Origin: Bacteroidales bacterium
GTDB lineage: Bacteria; Bacteroidota; Bacteroidia; Bacteroidales; UBA3824
Assembly (NCBI GenBank): GCA_017544805.1
Contig: JAFYDK010000038.1
Span: 1 to 47,567, forward strand
Reading direction: 5' to 3'
Length of the DNA stretch: 47,567 nucleotides
Shown: piece by piece, positions 27,903-36,427 of the stretch
How the letters are laid out: each line of letters starts with the position of its first letter
Position numbering within the stretch: position 1 is the first letter of the stretch
Position numbers and translations under genes: made by a program
The notes under the pieces: generated by a model
Told to the model about the DNA's origin: nothing
The model's input: only the letters and a program-made list of their open reading frames with translations
Database searches by the model: none

Positions 27903-28961
27903 TTATTTTTCGTTAACGATTTGCGACTGAACATTGATACTTGCCTGATGGATTGCTTTGAAAATCGTGTCAATCATCTTTTTGTCGAGATTGTTTTCGT
28001 CAGCGGCCTTGTAATATTTCTCCAAAAGCGAATCCCAACGCTGCTGTTGCAAAACGGTCATGTTGTTAGCCTTTTTGTATTCGCCGATTTTTTCCGAAAT
28101 ACCCATACGTTTTTTGAGCGTTGAAATAATTTCGTTGTCAATTTGGTCGATTTTGAAACGCAACTCGTTCAAGGTTTCCATTGAAGCATTTTCAGGATTT
28201 ACCTTTCTGACAACAAGTTCCGAAAGCATTTGTTTTAAAGCCTCAGGCGTTAATTGCTGTTTTGCGTCTGACCATGCTTTGTCGGGGTTGCAGTGTGATT
28301 CTATCATCAAACCGTCAACGTTGAGGTCAAGAGCCTTTTGAGAAATTTCTTTCAAATATTCACGTTTCCCGGCAATGTGAGACGGGTCGCAAATAATAGG
28401 AAGGTCAGGACGGCGGCGTCTGAGTTCAATCGGCATTTGCCAAATAGGTGCGTTGCGGTAAAGAATTTTCTCGTAACTTGAAAATCCACGGTGAATTACG
28501 CCAATGTTTGTAAGTCCCGCTGCTTCAAGCCTTTCGATTGCGCCGAGCCAAAGTTCAACATCGGGGTTGACGGGGTTTTTTACCAAAACGGGAATGTTAC
28601 AGCCTCTTAAACCGTCAGCAATTTCTTGCATTACAAACGGGTTTGCTGACGAGCGTGCGCCAATCCACAAAATGTCAACACCGCCACGGATAGCGTCCCA
28701 AACGTGCTTTGAATTAGCAACTTCAACGGCGGTAAACATTCCGGTCTCTTTTTTTACTTGTCTTAACCATTCAAGACCGATTTCGCCAACGCCTTCAAAA
28801 TTGCCCGGACGTGTGCGAGGTTTCCAAATACCGGCGCGGAAAACTTTTATACCGTTAGCGGCTAATTGTTTTGCAGTATCAAGTGTTTGTTCTAAGGTTT
28901 CAGCAGAGCAAGGACCTGCAATTATCCATGGCTTGTCGCCGAAAATTTCTTTAAATTCCAT
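27903..28961 (-). CDS. DAHP synthase-chorismate mutase fusion
   Basis: A 352-residue bifunctional enzyme. Residues 1-255 form a 3-deoxy-7-phosphoheptulonate synthase of the KDOPS-like type: GPCSAET, FRAGIWKPRTRPGNFEG, WIGARSS, VLVKNPVNPD, ICDPSHIAGKRE. Residues about 262-352 form an AroQ-class chorismate mutase (LNELRFKIDQIDNEIISTLKKRM). DAHP synthase commits carbon to aromatic synthesis and chorismate mutase makes prephenate, so one polypeptide controls both the start and the Phe/Tyr branch. In fusions of this type the mutase domain can also mediate feedback inhibition by prephenate or chorismate. It starts 4 bases after the tyrA stop. Confidence 0.93.
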   Translation of the reverse strand: MEFKEIFGDKPWIIAGPCSAETLEQTLDTAKQLAANGIKVFRAGIWKPRTRPGNFEGVGEIGLEWLRQVKKETGMFTAVEVANSKHVWDAIRGGVDILWIGARSSANPFVMQEIADGLRGCNIPVLVKNPVNPDVELWLGAIERLEAAGLTNIGVIHRGFSSYEKILYRNAPIWQMPIELRRRRPDLPIICDPSHIAGKREYLKEISQKALDLNVDGLMIESHCNPDKAWSDAKQQLTPEALKQMLSELVVRKVNPENASMETLNELRFKIDQIDNEIISTLKKRMGISEKIGEYKKANNMTVLQQQRWDSLLEKYYKAADENNLDKKMIDTIFKAIHQASINVQSQIVNEK

Positions 28962-28965
28962 TTTT

Positions 28966-29820
28966 TTATTTCTTTAATGTCCTTTTAATTTTGTTTGCGT
29001 TGAAAATATAATCGTAAAGTCCTTCATAATCATCTTTTTCCATCAAGTTTTTAAAATCTTGAAGTTTTTCGATGTAAGTATTTAGGACAGTCATAACGTT
29101 TTCTTTGTTGTCTTTGAAAATTGGTGTCCACATATCGGGACTTGATTTTGCAATTCTGACAGTGCTGTTGAAACCGCCCGAAGCAAGGTTGAAAATATTT
29201 TTTTCATTTTTCTCTTTTTCGAGGACTGTCAGCGCCAAAGCAAACGAGCAAACGTGCGGCATGTGCGAAACGTAAGCCACGTGAATGTCATGATTATACG
29301 AGTTGAAAAACATCGGGTTCATGTTGAGATTATCTTCAAACATTTTTCTGATAACGCCGACTGCTTCTTCGCTGCTGTCTTCAACATCGCAAAGGATAAC
29401 GGCTTTACCGTCAAACATTCCTGAAATTGCCGACCACGGTCCTGAATTTTCCGTTCCCGCCATCGGGTGACAAGCCACATAACGTTTTCTGTTAGTGTGA
29501 TATTTTACTCGTTCGCAAATTGTTCCTTTTGTGCTGGCAACGTCAATAACTATTTGATTATCAGAAATTTTGTCCAAAATTCCCGGCAGAATTTTTATAA
29601 CTGCGCTCACGGGGACAGCAATTATAATAATGTCAGAGCCTAAAATTGCGTCTTCAATCGAAGAGGCCTCTTCGTCAATGATTCCGACTTGTTTTGCGTA
29701 AGAAGTGTGAACGGGGTCTTTGTCAAAACCTTTAACATGGTCAGTGAACTTTCTGTTTTTGAGGTCGATAGCGAGCGAGCCGCCTAAAAGACCAAGTCCT
29801 ATTATTGAAATTTTTTTCAT
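28966..29820 (-). CDS. tyrA: Prephenate dehydrogenase
   Basis: A 284-residue NAD(P)-dependent enzyme that oxidatively decarboxylates prephenate to 4-hydroxyphenylpyruvate for tyrosine synthesis. The N-terminal Rossmann motif is IIGLGLLGGSLA. Family signatures IIAVPVSA, DVASTKGT, CHPMAGTENSGP (catalytic His) and SHMPHVCSFALAL follow. There is no C-terminal ACT domain, so allosteric control would have to come from elsewhere. It is separated from pheA by a 56-base AT-rich repeat tract. Confidence 0.93.
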   Translation of the reverse strand: MKKISIIGLGLLGGSLAIDLKNRKFTDHVKGFDKDPVHTSYAKQVGIIDEEASSIEDAILGSDIIIIAVPVSAVIKILPGILDKISDNQIVIDVASTKGTICERVKYHTNRKRYVACHPMAGTENSGPWSAISGMFDGKAVILCDVEDSSEEAVGVIRKMFEDNLNMNPMFFNSYNHDIHVAYVSHMPHVCSFALALTVLEKEKNEKNIFNLASGGFNSTVRIAKSSPDMWTPIFKDNKENVMTVLNTYIEKLQDFKNLMEKDDYEGLYDYIFNANKIKRTLKK

Positions 29821-29832
29821 CGTATTTTACTT

Positions 29833-29876
29833 AATTATGCATTATGCATTGTGAATTATGAATTATGAATTGTGAA
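29833..29876. repeat. Short tandem ATTATGAATT-type repeats between pheA and tyrA
   Basis: Degenerate direct repeats of ATTATGCATT and GAATTATGAATT/GAATTGTGAATT fill nearly the whole gap between pheA and tyrA and run up to the pheA stop codon. No hairpin-plus-T-run terminator is formed. Confidence 0.7.
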
Positions 29877-30725
29877 TTAATTATTGTGAACTTCCCTCCA
29901 TGATTGATAGCCTTCTTTGTATTCTCCGAGAATACTCAAATCTCTTAAAAGCGGGCGTATGGCGGTCAGCATATTTTTATAACGCATTATGTCTTTGAAC
30001 TTTACGTCAATATAAAACATATAGTTCATTGGTTGTCCCATTAGCGGCATAGATTCGATTTTGGTTAAATCCACATCATAAATCGAAATAATTGAAAGTA
30101 TTTTTGAAAGACTGCCTTGTTCGTTTTCGAGAACGATATTCAGCGATGCCTTGTCGTAAGTACTTGGATTTTCTTCGTTTTTGGGCCTTATTATAACAAA
30201 ACGAGTGTAGTTTCTTGAATTTGTTTCGATACCGGGTGCGAGAATTTCGAGATTGTTGAGTTCGATAGCATAATCGCTGCCCACTGCGCCTATTGTTGTT
30301 GATTGAGTTTGAGCCACTTCCCTCAAACCGACAGCGGTGCTTGCACATTCCACAAGTTTGATATGCGGATATTTTCTGAAAAACTGCCGTGTCTGATTGA
30401 TAGCCATGTAATGACTATGAACCTCTTTCAAATCTTCAATTTTAACACCTTTGTTAGCGGCTAAGTTTTGTTTGATGCGGATAAAAATTTCGCCGCAGAT
30501 TTTTACGTCGTTTTTTCTGATGAGTTCGAGATTAACGTTGATAGTCCCTGACAATGCGTTTTCGATAGCGATAACACCGTAAGCGGTTTCGTAATTAGCA
30601 ACGCTTTCCACAACGTCCTCAAACGTCAGTTTTTCAACAATTTCCAAATCGTTGCGGTCTTCGAAATATTTCCGTGCCGCAATTTCGTGAAATGCACCTT
30701 TCACGCCTTGAATTGCTACTTTCAT
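29877..30725 (-). CDS. pheA: Prephenate dehydratase
   Basis: A 282-residue monofunctional enzyme converting prephenate to phenylpyruvate. The catalytic region contains GVKGAFHEIAA, VIAIENALSGTI and the NYTRFVII Thr-Arg-Phe motif. The ACT domain begins near residue 195 (LNIVLENEQGSLSKIL) and contains KIESMPLMG, where the usual ESRP is altered to ESMP, which may affect Phe binding. It is the first structural gene of the aromatic operon, 17 bases after the attenuator T-run. The ATG is at 30723-30725. Confidence 0.93.
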   Translation of the reverse strand: MKVAIQGVKGAFHEIAARKYFEDRNDLEIVEKLTFEDVVESVANYETAYGVIAIENALSGTINVNLELIRKNDVKICGEIFIRIKQNLAANKGVKIEDLKEVHSHYMAINQTRQFFRKYPHIKLVECASTAVGLREVAQTQSTTIGAVGSDYAIELNNLEILAPGIETNSRNYTRFVIIRPKNEENPSTYDKASLNIVLENEQGSLSKILSIISIYDVDLTKIESMPLMGQPMNYMFYIDVKFKDIMRYKNMLTAIRPLLRDLSILGEYKEGYQSWREVHNN

Positions 30726-30741
30726 AATTATTTTTTATAAT

Positions 30742-30780
30742 AAAAAAAGCCTCAACCGTTTTTTTTAACAGGTGAGGCTC
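30742..30780 (-). terminator. Attenuator terminator upstream of pheA
   Basis: In the transcript GCCTCACC (30778-30771) pairs with GGTTGAGGC (30757-30749, one bulge), followed by seven U (30748-30742). It lies between the leader peptide stop and pheA. Its 5' arm GCCTCACCT (30778-30770) can pair instead with AGGTGGGGC (30831-30823) in the last leader codons, eight Watson-Crick pairs plus one G-U. That alternative pairing would form the antiterminator. Confidence 0.85.
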
Positions 30781-30817
30781 TAAATAATTTTAAGTTATTT
30801 TACTTTACGCAAAAAAA

Positions 30818-30889
30818 TTACCGCCCCACCTTATTGCTAAAGTAGAAATAAAAGGCGTAAAAATAATATGCGTTAGAGTTAATAACCAT
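30818..30889 (-). CDS. Phe/Tyr-rich leader peptide of the aromatic operon
   Basis: A 23-codon open frame, ATG 30889-30887 to TAA 30820-30818. Residues 7-17 read AYYFYAFYFYF, so nine of the ten codons 8-17 are Tyr (5) or Phe (4). It starts about 30 bases after the predicted transcription start and is followed by a rho-independent terminator just before pheA. This is the architecture of a classical pheL-type leader whose translation senses charged tRNA-Phe and tRNA-Tyr. A ribosome stalled in codons 8-17 would leave the antiterminator segment (30831-30823) free. A ribosome reaching the stop codon would cover it and allow termination. The peptide itself probably has no other role. Confidence 0.85.
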   Translation of the reverse strand: MVINSNAYYFYAFYFYFSNKVGR

Positions 30890-30924
30890 TTCTTTCTAAA
30901 AACTAATCTTTTTACTATGCGAGG

Positions 30925-30955
30925 CAAAGTTATAGTATTTTTCGACTGCTGCAAA
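30925..30955 (-). promoter_or_regulatory. Promoter of the leader-pheA-tyrA-aroG/CM-aroD operon
   Basis: On the minus strand TTTG (30955-30952), a 19-base spacer and TAACTTTG (30932-30925) match the consensus exactly. Transcription should begin near 30918, about 30 bases before the leader peptide ATG. Confidence 0.85.
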
Positions 30956-30984
30956 ATTTTTTTTAGACTTTTTTATTAAATCCG

Positions 30985-31006
30985 AAAAAAATACGTATAA
31001 AACGTA
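30985..31006 (-). terminator. Weak terminator-like hairpin after the SNF2 gene
   Basis: TACGT (30992-30996) and ACGTA (31002-31006) form a 5-bp stem followed on the minus strand by a U-run (30991-30985). It lies about 30 bases after the SNF2 helicase stop and before the pheA operon promoter. The stem is short and AT-rich. Confidence 0.35.
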
Positions 31007-31038
31007 ATTTTCAAAAAAATATTTTTTATGACAGATTT

Positions 31039-33921
31039 TTACAATAAATTTAGAATTTCGTTTTTCAAAATAAAAGTTTCTGCCAAATCGGATTTTTTTT
31101 GTTGATAAAGTTGAATTTTTTCCTCAATAGTATCCTTTGAAATAAAACGATAAACCATCACGGAATTTTTTTGTCCCATACGGTGCGCCCTTGCAACAGC
31201 CTGAGCCTCAACAGCAGGATTCCACCACGGATCGATTATAAAAACATAATCCGCTTTTGTTAAATTCAAACCCGTGCCGCCCGCTTTCATCGAAATCAAA
31301 AACACGGGAACGTCATTTTCATTAAATTTTTTCACGACGTTTTCTCGGTTTTGAGTTCCACCTGTCAAAAGTACAAAATCAATATCCAAGGCTTTCAAAT
31401 TCTCTGCAACAAGATTCAAATGTTTTACGAATGAGGAAAAAATCAAAACCTTATGACCTTGAGATACAACATTTTGAACGTATGACATTATTTGAGAAGT
31501 CTTGCCCGAAGTCTCCTCGCAGCCTTCGTCCATGGTCAAAAGCGGCGAACAAGCAAGCTGTCTCAACTGAGTCAAAGCCTGCAAAACCATAACGGAAGAT
31601 TTTTCAAAACTATCCGTTTCCATAATGTCAAGAATAGAATTTCTGACTTTCGATTTTTCCTTTTCATAAAGTTCTTTTTGCTTTTCGGACATTTCGCAAT
31701 ACACAATTTGCTCAACTAATTCAGGCAAATCGCTCAAAACCTGTTCTTTGGTTCTGCGCAAAATAAAAGGCTTAATCTGCGATAAAAGTTTTTCTGAACG
31801 TTCGGCATCACCGTTTTTTTCAATCGGGAAAACATAATGTCTTTTGAAACTTTCAAGACTGCCGAGAAGTCCCTGATTTAAGAAATTTATTTGACTCCAA
31901 AGGTCTGTAAGAGAATTTTCAACGGGTGTTCCTGTTAGTGTAAGTCTATGATAACAAGTAAGTTGCATAAGACTTTGATAAGTTTTTGACGATGGATTTT
32001 TTATTATCTGGCTTTCGTCCAAAATTATATAATTAAAACGCTTTTTGCTCAAAAGTTCAACATCGTTTCTAAGAGTTCCGTAACCCGCAATTATCAAATC
32101 ATAAAGAGGAAAAGCCTTAATCATTTCCTGACGGTTTTGACCCGTAAATTCAAGGATTTTCATATCGGGAACAAACTTTTTCGCCTCATTTTTCCAATTG
32201 TAAATGAGCGATTTAGGTGCAAACAAGAGCGAAGGAATTTTCTCCGAAAAATCAAACAATCCGTCCTTGAAACCCTCGCCGCTGTTCATTTTGCTCTCGC
32301 TCAAAAGCGATAACGTACAAAGCGTTTTTCCCAACCCCATATCATCGGCAAGACAAGCTCCGAAACCGTGTTTCTGCATCATTTTCAACCAGTTGAAAGC
32401 CGTAATCTGATACGGACGAAGTACGGCATTAACGTTTTGCGGCTTATCCGAAGGAAGTTTCGTTAAATCCGTCAAATCCTCATAAATATCTGATAGTCTT
32501 TTATTTAAACTTTCCTCAGAGGACAATCCGCTTATAAGTTGAAACTGAAAATTTTTAAGCCTCACACTTGAGTTCTCTTTATTAACAACACCTGTCAAGA
32601 AAACGGCTTTATATTTTTCAAACCACTCTTCCGGCAAGACAACAACTTCGCCATTAGGCAGTTGAAACTCACGTATATTATTGAGAATATGATATTTAAG
32701 CGATGTAAAGGGAAATGCAAAATTCTCAAGTTGAACCATAATATAAACATCAAACCAATCTTGAGAACTTGTAATTTTGGTATCCAAAGAGATTTTTCCC
32801 GTATAATAATTTTTGACTTTTTCGGATTGTTCGACGATGATTCCGTGTTGAAGAAGTCTTTCTCGGTTTTCGTTCAGAGCATTGACAGCAAACGCATTCT
32901 GAACTACAAGATCGGGAGTTTGCGTTTTCAAAGTGTAAATTCCCTCTGAAATTTTGTCCGGAAAAATCTCATCAACGGCAGTTTCGATGTCCGCCTCAAA
33001 CTGCAAATCTCTTTTCAAACGGCTAAAATAAAATCCGCCTTTGTCATCGGTAAAAAATTTTACGATGATTTTGTTCGGTGAATTTATCTTGAAATTGATT
33101 TCGTTGTATCTAAAATAAAGTTGAAAAACGGTCATTCCCGTTAAATCCTTTTCCAACGACAAAACGGCTTGAGGCAAAACCTTTTCGTCATAAATTTTAA
33201 AACCCGAATGATGAATTTTTGCACCGGAGGCGATTACGTTTTTAATAAACTTTTCGTAATACTGCTGTTCGGTACGTTTTATTACAGGAATATATTTTTT
33301 TGTAACAAAAGGAATAATTTTTTTAGCATTAACATCATCAAAACCATACAATTTGTTATCAATAATTAAAAAACACGGATTATCCGAGAGCAAATGAACG
33401 GATTTTCCGTAAAAACTTAAATTCTGATTTTTATAACAAGCTGAAAGAAAGTACTTTGTTTCTTCATCGGTACGAAAAAAATTGAAAACAGCCTCGGCAT
33501 TTTCCTTTGTCAGAGAGATTTCGTCCTCCAAGAAAACAGCTTTTTGATTAGTTTCCAAAAAGAACATACGAACATTGTTTTCCCTACAAATTTTTATAAT
33601 TTCAACGATGTTTCTTTCAATAGAAGGGCGAATGTTAAGTTCAAAAAAATTTCTATCCAACTGTTTTAAAAACTGTTGGTTGTCTGAAACCTTCCTATCT
33701 CCGAAAGTTTTTCGGATTTGTGTTTCCGAGTATTTTTCCGAAATTTTAACGATTCTCTGCTGAAAATCAGAATATTTCTCAGGATTTTTATCAACATCAT
33801 CTTTTGTAACAGTATTCATAACGTAAAAAAAATCATGCGAGGAATCCTCCGAAACAATACACGGCATTATAATCCAACCGAAAACTCTGTGGTTTCTTAC
33901 GGCAGCGATAAAATTTTTCAT
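31039..33921 (-). CDS. SNF2-family DEAD/DEAH helicase
   Basis: A 960-residue protein. The C-terminal half (about 500-960) is a SNF2/RapA-type ATPase: LRPYQITAFNWLKMM, Walker A DDMGLGKT, FAPKSLIYNW, the DESQ box (variant of DEAH), LTGTPVENS, then the helicase C lobe with VLIFSSF, AGGTGLNLT and QAVARAHRMGQ (motif VI arginine fingers). The first 500 residues are less conserved, resembling the N-terminal region of bacterial SNF2 proteins. There is no visible SWIM zinc motif. Such proteins remodel protein-DNA complexes or recycle RNA polymerase; the specific role is unknown. It has its own promoter and is monocistronic. Confidence 0.9.
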   Translation of the reverse strand: MKNFIAAVRNHRVFGWIIMPCIVSEDSSHDFFYVMNTVTKDDVDKNPEKYSDFQQRIVKISEKYSETQIRKTFGDRKVSDNQQFLKQLDRNFFELNIRPSIERNIVEIIKICRENNVRMFFLETNQKAVFLEDEISLTKENAEAVFNFFRTDEETKYFLSACYKNQNLSFYGKSVHLLSDNPCFLIIDNKLYGFDDVNAKKIIPFVTKKYIPVIKRTEQQYYEKFIKNVIASGAKIHHSGFKIYDEKVLPQAVLSLEKDLTGMTVFQLYFRYNEINFKINSPNKIIVKFFTDDKGGFYFSRLKRDLQFEADIETAVDEIFPDKISEGIYTLKTQTPDLVVQNAFAVNALNENRERLLQHGIIVEQSEKVKNYYTGKISLDTKITSSQDWFDVYIMVQLENFAFPFTSLKYHILNNIREFQLPNGEVVVLPEEWFEKYKAVFLTGVVNKENSSVRLKNFQFQLISGLSSEESLNKRLSDIYEDLTDLTKLPSDKPQNVNAVLRPYQITAFNWLKMMQKHGFGACLADDMGLGKTLCTLSLLSESKMNSGEGFKDGLFDFSEKIPSLLFAPKSLIYNWKNEAKKFVPDMKILEFTGQNRQEMIKAFPLYDLIIAGYGTLRNDVELLSKKRFNYIILDESQIIKNPSSKTYQSLMQLTCYHRLTLTGTPVENSLTDLWSQINFLNQGLLGSLESFKRHYVFPIEKNGDAERSEKLLSQIKPFILRRTKEQVLSDLPELVEQIVYCEMSEKQKELYEKEKSKVRNSILDIMETDSFEKSSVMVLQALTQLRQLACSPLLTMDEGCEETSGKTSQIMSYVQNVVSQGHKVLIFSSFVKHLNLVAENLKALDIDFVLLTGGTQNRENVVKKFNENDVPVFLISMKAGGTGLNLTKADYVFIIDPWWNPAVEAQAVARAHRMGQKNSVMVYRFISKDTIEEKIQLYQQKKSDLAETFILKNEILNLL

Positions 33922-33955
33922 TGCGGAAAACTTTTTGTGTTAAAAAAACAGACCG

Positions 33956-33986
33956 CAAAGTTAAAAGTTTTTTTTAAGATTTTCAA
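33956..33986 (-). promoter_or_regulatory. Promoter of the SNF2 helicase gene
   Basis: On the minus strand TTG (33986-33984), a 20-base spacer and TAACTTTG (33963-33956) match the consensus. The start codon lies 34 bases beyond the -7 box. Confidence 0.7.
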
Positions 33987-34019
33987 GAGATGAAAAAAGC
34001 AATTTTTTTTAAGTTTCCA

Positions 34020-36290
34020 TTAAACTCTGATTCCAATCATTGTAATATCATCGACCTGCGACCTGCCGCTACGCCATTCCATAATTCTCTGATGAACAAG
34101 TTCTTTCTGCTGTTTAGGTTCCAAACTATAAGCCTCAGTCAAAAGTGATACAAGATTTTTACCCAAAAATTTCTTACCGAAACCCATTGATAAATCTCCG
34201 CCTAACTGGTCTTGGATACCGTCAGAATACATATAAACCATATCACCATGTTTTAGTGAGATTTTCAAAGTCTGAAAATGTTCCTTTTCTCTGACATAAC
34301 GTCCGACCGGCATCGTATCGCCCTTTAGTTTTATCACCTCACCTGCGCGGATAATATAAGCCGTCTGATTTGCAATGGCGTATATCAATTCCATTTTCTC
34401 GAAATCGAAACAGCAAATCGTCATATCCATACCGTCGTCAATCGTCTTGGTTGCCGAAGAAGCCAAAGTCGTTTTGATAAAATTACGCATACGGTCAAGC
34501 ACCGTACCCGGATTTTCGGCATCGTGTTCGGTTACCATAAACTCTTTCAAAGACGAAATGCCGAGCATCGAAAGAAACGCACCCGGAATACCGTGTCCCG
34601 TACAATCCGCCGTTATCATAACAGAATATTTCCCGCACTTCAACGCCTGATAAAAATCTCCGCTGACAATATCCCTCGGACGATAATAAACAAAATTTTC
34701 TTTGAACAATTCCGTAACGTCCTCTGGCGAAGAAATTGCCGCCCGCTGAATCCTCTGAGCGTATGAAATAGAATTCAAAAGTTTTTTATTGACATTCTCC
34801 ACCTCTTCCCATTGACTGGTAATAATATTTTTTTGAGTTTCAATCTCGGATTTTTGATTTTCGATTTCAGACTTTTGACTCTCAATTTCGTCTTTCTGGA
34901 TAGCAAGAATACGGTTTTTCAGCATTAGGGTATTATTAGCTTTTTTCTTGATTTTCAACATTTTCAAAACGTAAAAAACCAAAATCGAAGTAACCGTAAG
35001 AAACGCACCAAGCGAAATTGCAACCGTTTTCAAAAACTTTTTCTCGCTCTGAGCCGCCTGCTGCACACGCTTTTGACGATCTTTCTCCATCGCTAAAGCA
35101 TGGTCGGACTGAAAGTTAATAAGTGCGGCAACCGTACTATCGTTGATGTATTCAATTTTATGCTCATAAAATTTTTTCTGATAATCAAAAGCATTTTTAT
35201 AATCACCCAATTTGATGTAAATTTTCATCAACAATTCGTTGTATACTTCAACGAATTTTGCTTTCTCGTCAGAGCCTAAATATTTTTTCAAACTGAGCAT
35301 TAAATTCAATGCCTCTTTACTTTTTCCCTTATAACAAAGATAATCAGCATCTTGCATTTTTCCCAACATATAGTTTACCCAATCGCCTTTATTAAAAAAG
35401 AAATCACCGATTCTCTGATTATAAAGATTTGAAGTATCGGCATACCTGTCATCTCCGGTTTTTTCAGCGATTTGCAAATAAGCCCTCGCCAAACCTCCGT
35501 AACTAAAATTCAAATACGAACGGTAATACTGACTCAAATCGTCCCTCGTAAGAATATCAACCGACTTTCTAAAATTCTCTATCGCCAACTTATTATCAAC
35601 ACTCAGTTTCAAATATCCGATATAATAGTAATCAAGTCCCATATCCATATCTATCGAAGCGACAGAATCCAAATAAAAGGCTTTGTTGTAATACTCCTCT
35701 GCAATGTCCAAAAACGACATTTTTTGAGCCGCTAATCCCGCACCACGATAAACGGTAGCCAAACCGACAGTATCTTGTTTGTCCAAATAAATCTGCTCCG
35801 CCAAGCTGAAATAATAAAAAACGCTGTCCCTTTTGCTCAAGTTGATATAACATTGAGCCGCTAAAGTGTAAACATCAACGATTTTAATAGTGTCCTGACG
35901 TTGCAAAAAGATTTTCAAGGCCGTCAAAGCATGATTCAATGCCGTCTGAGATTCGTTGCTGTACCAATAAGCTTGAGCCACCAAATAATTTCCATTTCCG
36001 ATAATATCCAAACGGTTTTTACTTGCATAATTCAACGCTTTAGTATAATATTTAATTTTGTCGGCATTGCTCTCCGAATAATACGCCGCATTATAATAAT
36101 AAAGTGCTGCAACGGTATCAGGCGTATTGATTTTCACATGGTTAAGATTTTCTATAACTTTTTGAGGGTTGGGATTATTAAATTGAGCATAATTTTCTTT
36201 TGAAAGCACACAAAACATAAGTGCGAAACAAATAAAAATCCGAACCGCACTTATATTATATATACCGCAGAAAATTTTCAATATTTTCAT
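34020..36290 (-). CDS. TPR sensor with SpoIIE-type phosphatase domain
   Basis: A 756-residue protein from ATG 36290-36288, chosen because the promoter's expected transcription start falls near 36306; an upstream in-frame ATG would lie before it. The N-terminal hydrophobic segment (ICFALMFCVLSKENYAQ) is a signal peptide. Residues about 30-360 are tetratricopeptide repeats in the periplasm. A membrane helix (about 420-440, VAISLGAFLTVTSILVFYVL) and a coiled coil with IENQKSEIETQK heptads lead to a cytoplasmic SpoIIE PP2C domain with IVSGDFY, ADCTGHGIPGAFLSMLG, DDGMDMTI, MYSDGIQDQ and VDDITMIG. It therefore couples a periplasmic TPR sensor to Ser/Thr dephosphorylation. Its output target is not encoded nearby. 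Confidence 0.88.
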   Translation of the reverse strand: MKILKIFCGIYNISAVRIFICFALMFCVLSKENYAQFNNPNPQKVIENLNHVKINTPDTVAALYYYNAAYYSESNADKIKYYTKALNYASKNRLDIIGNGNYLVAQAYWYSNESQTALNHALTALKIFLQRQDTIKIVDVYTLAAQCYINLSKRDSVFYYFSLAEQIYLDKQDTVGLATVYRGAGLAAQKMSFLDIAEEYYNKAFYLDSVASIDMDMGLDYYYIGYLKLSVDNKLAIENFRKSVDILTRDDLSQYYRSYLNFSYGGLARAYLQIAEKTGDDRYADTSNLYNQRIGDFFFNKGDWVNYMLGKMQDADYLCYKGKSKEALNLMLSLKKYLGSDEKAKFVEVYNELLMKIYIKLGDYKNAFDYQKKFYEHKIEYINDSTVAALINFQSDHALAMEKDRQKRVQQAAQSEKKFLKTVAISLGAFLTVTSILVFYVLKMLKIKKKANNTLMLKNRILAIQKDEIESQKSEIENQKSEIETQKNIITSQWEEVENVNKKLLNSISYAQRIQRAAISSPEDVTELFKENFVYYRPRDIVSGDFYQALKCGKYSVMITADCTGHGIPGAFLSMLGISSLKEFMVTEHDAENPGTVLDRMRNFIKTTLASSATKTIDDGMDMTICCFDFEKMELIYAIANQTAYIIRAGEVIKLKGDTMPVGRYVREKEHFQTLKISLKHGDMVYMYSDGIQDQLGGDLSMGFGKKFLGKNLVSLLTEAYSLEPKQQKELVHQRIMEWRSGRSQVDDITMIGIRV

Positions 36291-36312
36291 GTTATTTAAC
36301 ATCTTACCATTG

Positions 36313-36343
36313 CAAATGTAACAAAAATTAAGCCGAAGCTCAA
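36313..36343 (-). promoter_or_regulatory. Promoter of the TPR-SpoIIE gene
   Basis: On the minus strand TTG (36343-36341), a 20-base spacer and TACATTTG (36320-36313) match the consensus. This gives the phosphatase gene its own promoter downstream of the kinase operon and fixes its start near 36290. Confidence 0.65.
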
Positions 36344-36427
36344 CATTCATTTTGTACATTTAAGAGTAGAAAATACTTTTTTTTCACAAAAATCAAAAGA
36401 AAAACAATGGCAGATGTTAAAAAAAAA

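Noticed and set aside
36291..36359. Longer N-terminus for the TPR-SpoIIE protein
   Set aside because: The predicted promoter at 36313-36343 lies inside that extension, and the extra residues would precede a normal signal peptide.
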